A stretch of 64,000 nucleotides of DNA from Podospora bellae-mahoneyi (Eukaryota; Ascomycota; Sordariomycetes; Sordariales; Podosporaceae), in contig NC_085883.1 of the NCBI RefSeq assembly GCF_035222275.1, positions 2,728,001 through 2,792,000 on the forward strand, written 5' to 3'. Below are positions 59,653-64,000 of this stretch, one piece after another (the stretch's first letter is position 1; the number at the start of each line of letters is the position of its first letter). The translations under genes and the position numbers were made by a program. The notes beneath the pieces were generated by a model. It searched no databases, was not told the origin of the DNA, and was given only the letters and a program-made list of their open reading frames with translations.

Positions 59653-60361
59653 CTAGTCAAACCACTCCGGGCATACTGTTTCTTTGCCAGTTTTCTCATC
59701 AATATGGACGAACCTCTGGCGGTCAACGTCCCATTTCCAGTAGCCATCCTTGACTGCGGAAGCATCTGCAGTGCCGTTGGTGTCGGTGCAGGTAGAGTCA
59801 ACGTATTCGGGTTCAGGGTCTACCAGACTCTCGTCATGATGTTGAGTGTCGTTGCTCCTGATCTGAGGGGGCTGATCGGGAGACTGGTGAGACTGTGAAG
59901 ACACACAGCTTGTCTTTTCGACATCAAGCTGTGCGTCAATGGGCTCTTTGTGATTACCGGTGGTTCGGCTGATTACGAAGAGTTGGATCCCGGCGATGCT
60001 TGAGAAGCATGCGTCTGGGGTAGCGATGAGGGTGAGAATGACGACTTCGGGTGTCGTAACGTTGGAGATAGGTAAACCGAGAACAAGAGAAAGGCAGAGC
60101 TTCGTGCTGCTCGACACGCACTGTTAGCTTCATTGAGTGGTTTATGCTAATTATGGTTGCGAAAACTTACTATGACTTGACCGTGTTCAAACAACTATGC
60201 CGAAACTTTGAGTGAAGATGTCCGTTGTCGAAGTATTTGGTGTGTTTGTACAGTTGGCGGTCCTCGCAGTCGCTGAAATCGCGATGGTCAGGAGATTTTT
60301 TACCGCCAGGACCATTGCGACAATACCACAAGTAGGGGCGCGGACGAGAGCGACAAGGCAT
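59653..60361 (-). CDS. Small protein with C-terminal Trp/His motif (copy 1)
   Basis: Two exons, 60361-60171 and 60106-59653, separated by a 64-bp intron with near-ideal signals (GTAAGT ... GCTAAC ... GCAG, phase 2); about 214 aa. The N-terminal third is basic and carries several Cys and His (WYCRNGPGG, FSDCEDRQLY). The middle has a hydrophobic stretch (TPEVVILTLIATPDACF) that may pack in a fold rather than span a membrane. A low-complexity acidic linker follows, and the protein ends GYWKWDVDRQRFVHIDEKTG then ETVCPEWFD. This ending is shared with the gene at 63.3-64.0 kb. Function unknown. The motif is WW-like in spacing but I cannot assign it to a named family. Confidence 0.65.
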
Positions 60362-60857
60362 AGTTGCCAGATGAGGTCAGGTTTAGGTTAGGTGTGAGTA
60401 CTGCCAACTTATAGACTCGAAGTAGTAGAGGTTTGAGAGGTTCTAGAAATTGTTGGTAGTGTTGGTGGCCGTGGGAATCTGTAACGGAGATCAAATAAAG
60501 TTCTAGGGGAAAGATACAGCTCTAATTCTGGTTTCTTTGGACTTAGCTGACTCAATAGGGAATTGTAAATTCTGTGTCGCAGCTTCGTCCTAGTGCTTGG
60601 CACAACTGTTGAAGTTTGTAGGCTTTTTGACCGGGCACCCTCCACTTTCCATGGAGGCTTTGCCCGATTCAAGTAACTTAAAATCACTGGAAGTGTAATC
60701 AAGTACTGATTGGTTGCAACTGGACATTCCGAATTGCAGCAGGTCTCGTTAGAAAGAGGCCTGCACGCCTCACTCAGGCCTTGAAGCGATATAAGGTAAG
60801 AGAAGAGCAATTCGGCCTTCAATCAGTACCTTGTCTTTTTTCTCATCACTAGCAACC
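60362..60857. other. Intergenic region between divergent accessory genes
   Basis: About 500 bp between the minus-strand Trp/His-motif gene and the plus-strand retropepsin-like gene. A 137-codon minus-strand frame overlaps it but has no supporting feature. Confidence 0.4.
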
Positions 60858-61824
60858 ATGAACCCTTACTCGTGGCCTCTGACCTCGGCCTCGGGCCAGG
60901 AAACTTGGCATGGAGCTCAAAATGGTATACCTTTGCCAGCACATGGTGTCCTCCTCATCATCGCCGGAAATCCCCAATCTGTCCGCATAATTGCGTACAT
61001 CGACGAGAACATCGAGTTTTCCGTCACCAAAACTAGCGTCGCCCAGCGATTAGGAACGATTGTACACCCAGTTCCTCAGCAATACAGCATCATGATTCCG
61101 CGGGTTGGTCTTGTTACGCCGGAAAGAATGGGTGACCATCACATGTGACATTCCGGAGATCGGGGTTGAAAGGAAGACCGTCAATGTGCAAATGGCAGAA
61201 TGGAATGATCCTTTGGTTCACATGTTCATTGGCTGCCGTTTCCTCAGCCAACTGCTCACTGTGAGCCCAGGAGCCACCAACTACCGCACCCCGCCATGTT
61301 CGCAATCTCATGTGGCTGCTCCATCTGCAGCTGCTGAACAGCCGGCACCACAGCTGTTTCTCAATGGAGCCGCAGCCGTTGAAAGTCCCGGATCTGTGAT
61401 AGTTCAACATGGCAACAACACGCCACCCATGGGATTCGTCACCAGCTTCCTTGGAGCTTCCTCCACCCACCAACTTCAAGTCCTGAATTCGCATTCTCCC
61501 TTTTCCATTACGCACAGCACTGCCGACTTTAATAGCTCTTCTAGCTGGGCCCCGATTTCAGCTCCAAGCAACATATTCTCCCTCAACACGTTCCCCACCT
61601 CATCAGTAACCAGCGGTGAGCCGGCAAACTATGGCCTTAAAGACAACAACACAACTGCTTTAACCCAGAACGGAGGCGATGCGACATCCTTTCACTTCGA
61701 TGCTAATTACGACTGCGATGCTGATCACGATTACGATGCTGATTACGACTACGATATGCTCAACGCTCAGGCTCAAGCTGAGGACGAGCTATTCGACGGA
61801 CAAGACGAGGACTGGACATTCTGA
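60858..61824 (+). pseudogene. Retropepsin-like protein gene, interrupted
   Basis: The first part has a pattern like that of pepsin-type retroviral proteases and their cellular relatives: a strand pair, IIAYIDENIEFSV where a DTG/DSG active-site loop would be, an AQRLG helix, and near the domain end MFIGCRFLSQ, where the family has a hydrophobic-Gly-x-x-Leu. The active-site Asp is kept, but the loop is not a classical DTG. A Ser/Thr/Pro-rich region and an Asp/Tyr-rich tail follow. No reverse transcriptase, integrase, capsid or terminal repeats are seen, so a host gene or a long-captured domain is more likely than an element. As it stands the reading frame looks interrupted about once. Confidence 0.45.
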
Positions 61825-63264
61825 GGTCTGGTGCGAGACTCGGCACAATGTAGTAACTGACTACTATGAGCCGAGAAAAGTAGGTAAGTGACTAGCGCCG
61901 GGATTTTCTGTTTGCCTCTTTCCTTTAAACAAATCGAGAGAAAAGAGTGGGACTTGTTTGGTATCTCGTTGAGAACCATACAATCTTTTCTGGGAAACCA
62001 TGTTGGCCTAAGGGTAACTATGTGCCATCGGGAAGTGCATATTGATGGAGTTCCCAAACCGGCGGGGACTTTTACAACGATACCTCAGTCATGATGTCTA
62101 TGTAATTATTTTACTCGAGTATATGTAGACTTTAGATAAGGTACCTATTGGCTGCAGGACCTTGTGAGTCCATCTCATGCTGAATCGAGAATTACCTTCA
62201 GTCTGAGCAACGTTATATGTCTGTGCGCGGCAAAACATATGACAGTACAGAAGGTACGGCGAATATGGGGCGTATAGCATTTCGCTCACAAACGCGCCAG
62301 GTCTCCAGGTTTGAAGCGCAAAAGGACCCCACTGCTTCATAGGTATCTATTGCACTTAGAATGAGCCAGTAAATCTAACACGGTACCATTTGCTGCAATA
62401 ACCCGATAAAAAAGCGCCAAACTCTAGGCACCTAGTAGAAATGCTATGACTGTTTCTTGTATATGTTACACTGTCAGAAGCTCGTCAAGAATCGGCCCCC
62501 CTGTCTTCAAAGCTTGAGCCCCTCTCGACCTGGAAAACTGACAAGAGGAAAATAATGCACCGCAACGACTGACAGATCTCTCGTATCAAAATGCTTTTTC
62601 TGGCAGTATTTAGCCTGATCAAACTATAGACTGTGTGCCTTCTTCCAAAGCATCAACTGTTACTCTAATGAATCATGATTGGATGCTGCCAGGGGGTGGT
62701 GGAACACATGGTCCATGCCTTCGTCGTTTGCGTTGCTCGGACTACCAGCGCAGGGCTCCACTTCTCAGGGGGTTCCTTTTTGAAGATAGACAGTCAAAAT
62801 TCTTATTATGCAGCGAATCAGGACGACTGAGTGCTTCCATTGAGGATTGCTGAGCCTATCAGATAGTCAGTTTAAGAATGCGGTGTAATGAGTTGTTAGG
62901 TGGCTTGCCTGTTGCGTTACAGTGTCTGCCAATTGCTTTGAGGGTGTGTTTACATTAGAGTTTTCGTTGGTATACGGTAGTTGTGGTGCAATTACTGTAG
63001 TCTTGTGTTGCTTAAACTTTGATACGTGCACCACGGTGTTGGTGGTAACAGGTATGCGAGAGGTTGAAGGACAGTGAAGTGTTATGCGGTCAAGAATGGA
63101 GGCTTTGCAAGAGTCGGGATGCTATAGCACTGTAACTTCATTTATCAGCTGTATCTATGTGTCTAAGAACTTGTTGGTACCACCTTGTGTACTATTCGCG
63201 TAGTTATGATTGTTGTCCTGTGGTGGGTGATGTTCAAGAGGGCCGAGTGTGGTTTCTCAAAGGT
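61825..63264. other. Intergenic region
   Basis: About 1.4 kb with only short unsupported frames, moderately AT-rich. It separates the retropepsin-like gene from the second Trp/His-motif gene. Confidence 0.4.
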
Positions 63265-63978
63265 TTAATCGAACCAAGTCGGGCAGACAATTTCTCTTCC
63301 ATTCTTCTCTTTGTGAAAGAACCTCTGGCGCTGCTCATCCCATGTCCAGAACTCATCTTTTGTTGGCATATTGGTTGCTAGCTCCTCACTAACTGTGTTC
63401 CCGGCATCGGTGCGCTGGTCCAAGTGGTCCTCAGGGGCAAAAGTCTGCAAGGTGTCCGCTGTTGTAATATTGCATTGTTTGTCGAGATCCTTGGCAAGTG
63501 ATGTAAATGCGGCCTCGGCTGCGGTATGTCCATCTACATCTCTCAGTGTAGCTGTGATGGTGTTCATCTGGTCCGTGGCAGATCTTGACCTGATGCTATC
63601 GGTTGATCCGGGGTCTGAAAAAGCCAAAAGCAGTTTCGAAGGGTCGACCAAGTCCTCCCATGTTGTTCGGGAGATGGAATGGTTTGTTTGTTCGCTGGAT
63701 CCGGCGTTGCAATTACCGCAGCGGTCCCAGGCCAGCAGTTCCTTTAGTGCATTGTTGTGGTCCAACTGTATTCCAGAGCCTGTGAGCAGAGGTTAACCAG
63801 GAGAAGTGCAATGAGTTACATTGTAGAATGAAATCATCCTACAGCAATTGGGAGCATCATGCCGAAGCTTTGTCGAGTTGTACTGCGATAAATCACCACC
63901 ACCATATCCAGAAAGAGTTTCGACATGAAAAGAGCGAGAAGAGCGCTGTAGGTTCATACCTCCCAAGGAACAGAACAT
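63265..63978 (-). CDS. Small protein with C-terminal Trp/His motif (copy 2)
   Basis: Two exons, 63978-63843 and 63779-63265, with a 63-bp intron (GTAGGA ... GGTTAAC ... CACAG, phase 1); about 216 aa from the first ATG. ATG 63957 is a second choice, and an upstream exon could lie beyond the window end. It has a CC pair and a CGNC pair around the junction (APNCCSGIQLD, WDRCGNCNAG), then an acidic Ser/Thr/Ala-rich middle. It ends EFWTWDEQRQRFFHKEKNG then EIVCPTWFD, the same module as in the gene at 59.7-60.4 kb. Outside the ending the two proteins are hardly alike. Function unknown. Confidence 0.65.
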
Positions 63979-64000
63979 CCTAACCTTCTAGATAGAGGAA

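Overview
This window is nuclear DNA from a filamentous ascomycete, almost certainly a sordariomycete of the order Sordariales (the Neurospora/Podospora/Chaetomium group). The genes have short introns (about 48-120 bp) with GTRNGT donors and CTRAY-type branch sites. A single dispersed 5S rRNA gene lies between protein genes. The carboxy-muconate cyclase is colinear with the Neurospora crassa enzyme as I remember it and comes out at 366 aa. No species is claimed.

Layout. 1-17.6 kb is gene-poor: one bZIP transcription factor gene (3085-4072, minus) followed by about 13.5 kb with no gene I can support. 17.6-21.4 kb holds two members and perhaps a fragment of a family of cysteine-rich single-pass membrane proteins, plus the 5S rRNA gene. 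21.7-56.3 kb is a dense block of conserved housekeeping genes: an intronless ABCA-type ABC transporter, cytosolic lysyl-tRNA synthetase, a zinc-finger protein with an acidic repeat tail, heterochromatin protein HP1, a cupin protein, the ubiquitin ligase NOT4 of the CCR4-NOT complex, the complex I 30 kDa subunit (NDUFS3), carboxy-cis,cis-muconate cyclase (CMLE), an intradiol ring-cleavage dioxygenase, the karyogamy protein Kar5, mitochondrial ribosomal protein L6, and a Hal2/Met22-type bisphosphate nucleotidase. 56.9-64 kb is accessory again: another broken member of the cysteine-rich membrane family, unassigned reading frames, an interrupted retropepsin-like gene, and two small proteins that share a C-terminal Trp/His motif.

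Functional links. CMLE and the dioxygenase are divergently transcribed from a shared 1.4 kb region and would act one after the other in aromatic ring catabolism if the dioxygenase makes carboxymuconate. The three cysteine-rich membrane genes share a phase-1 intron directly after their first CxxxC, so they are true paralogues, yet each carries at least one premature stop or frame change. Other points of note are a non-canonical GC-AG intron in CMLE, a probable 790 bp intron that would make NOT4 a 1708-aa protein, a 10-nt first coding exon in HP1, and a nucleotidase with an extra N-terminal membrane segment. All splice sites were read by eye. Most summed coding lengths are divisible by three, but no transcript data were available.
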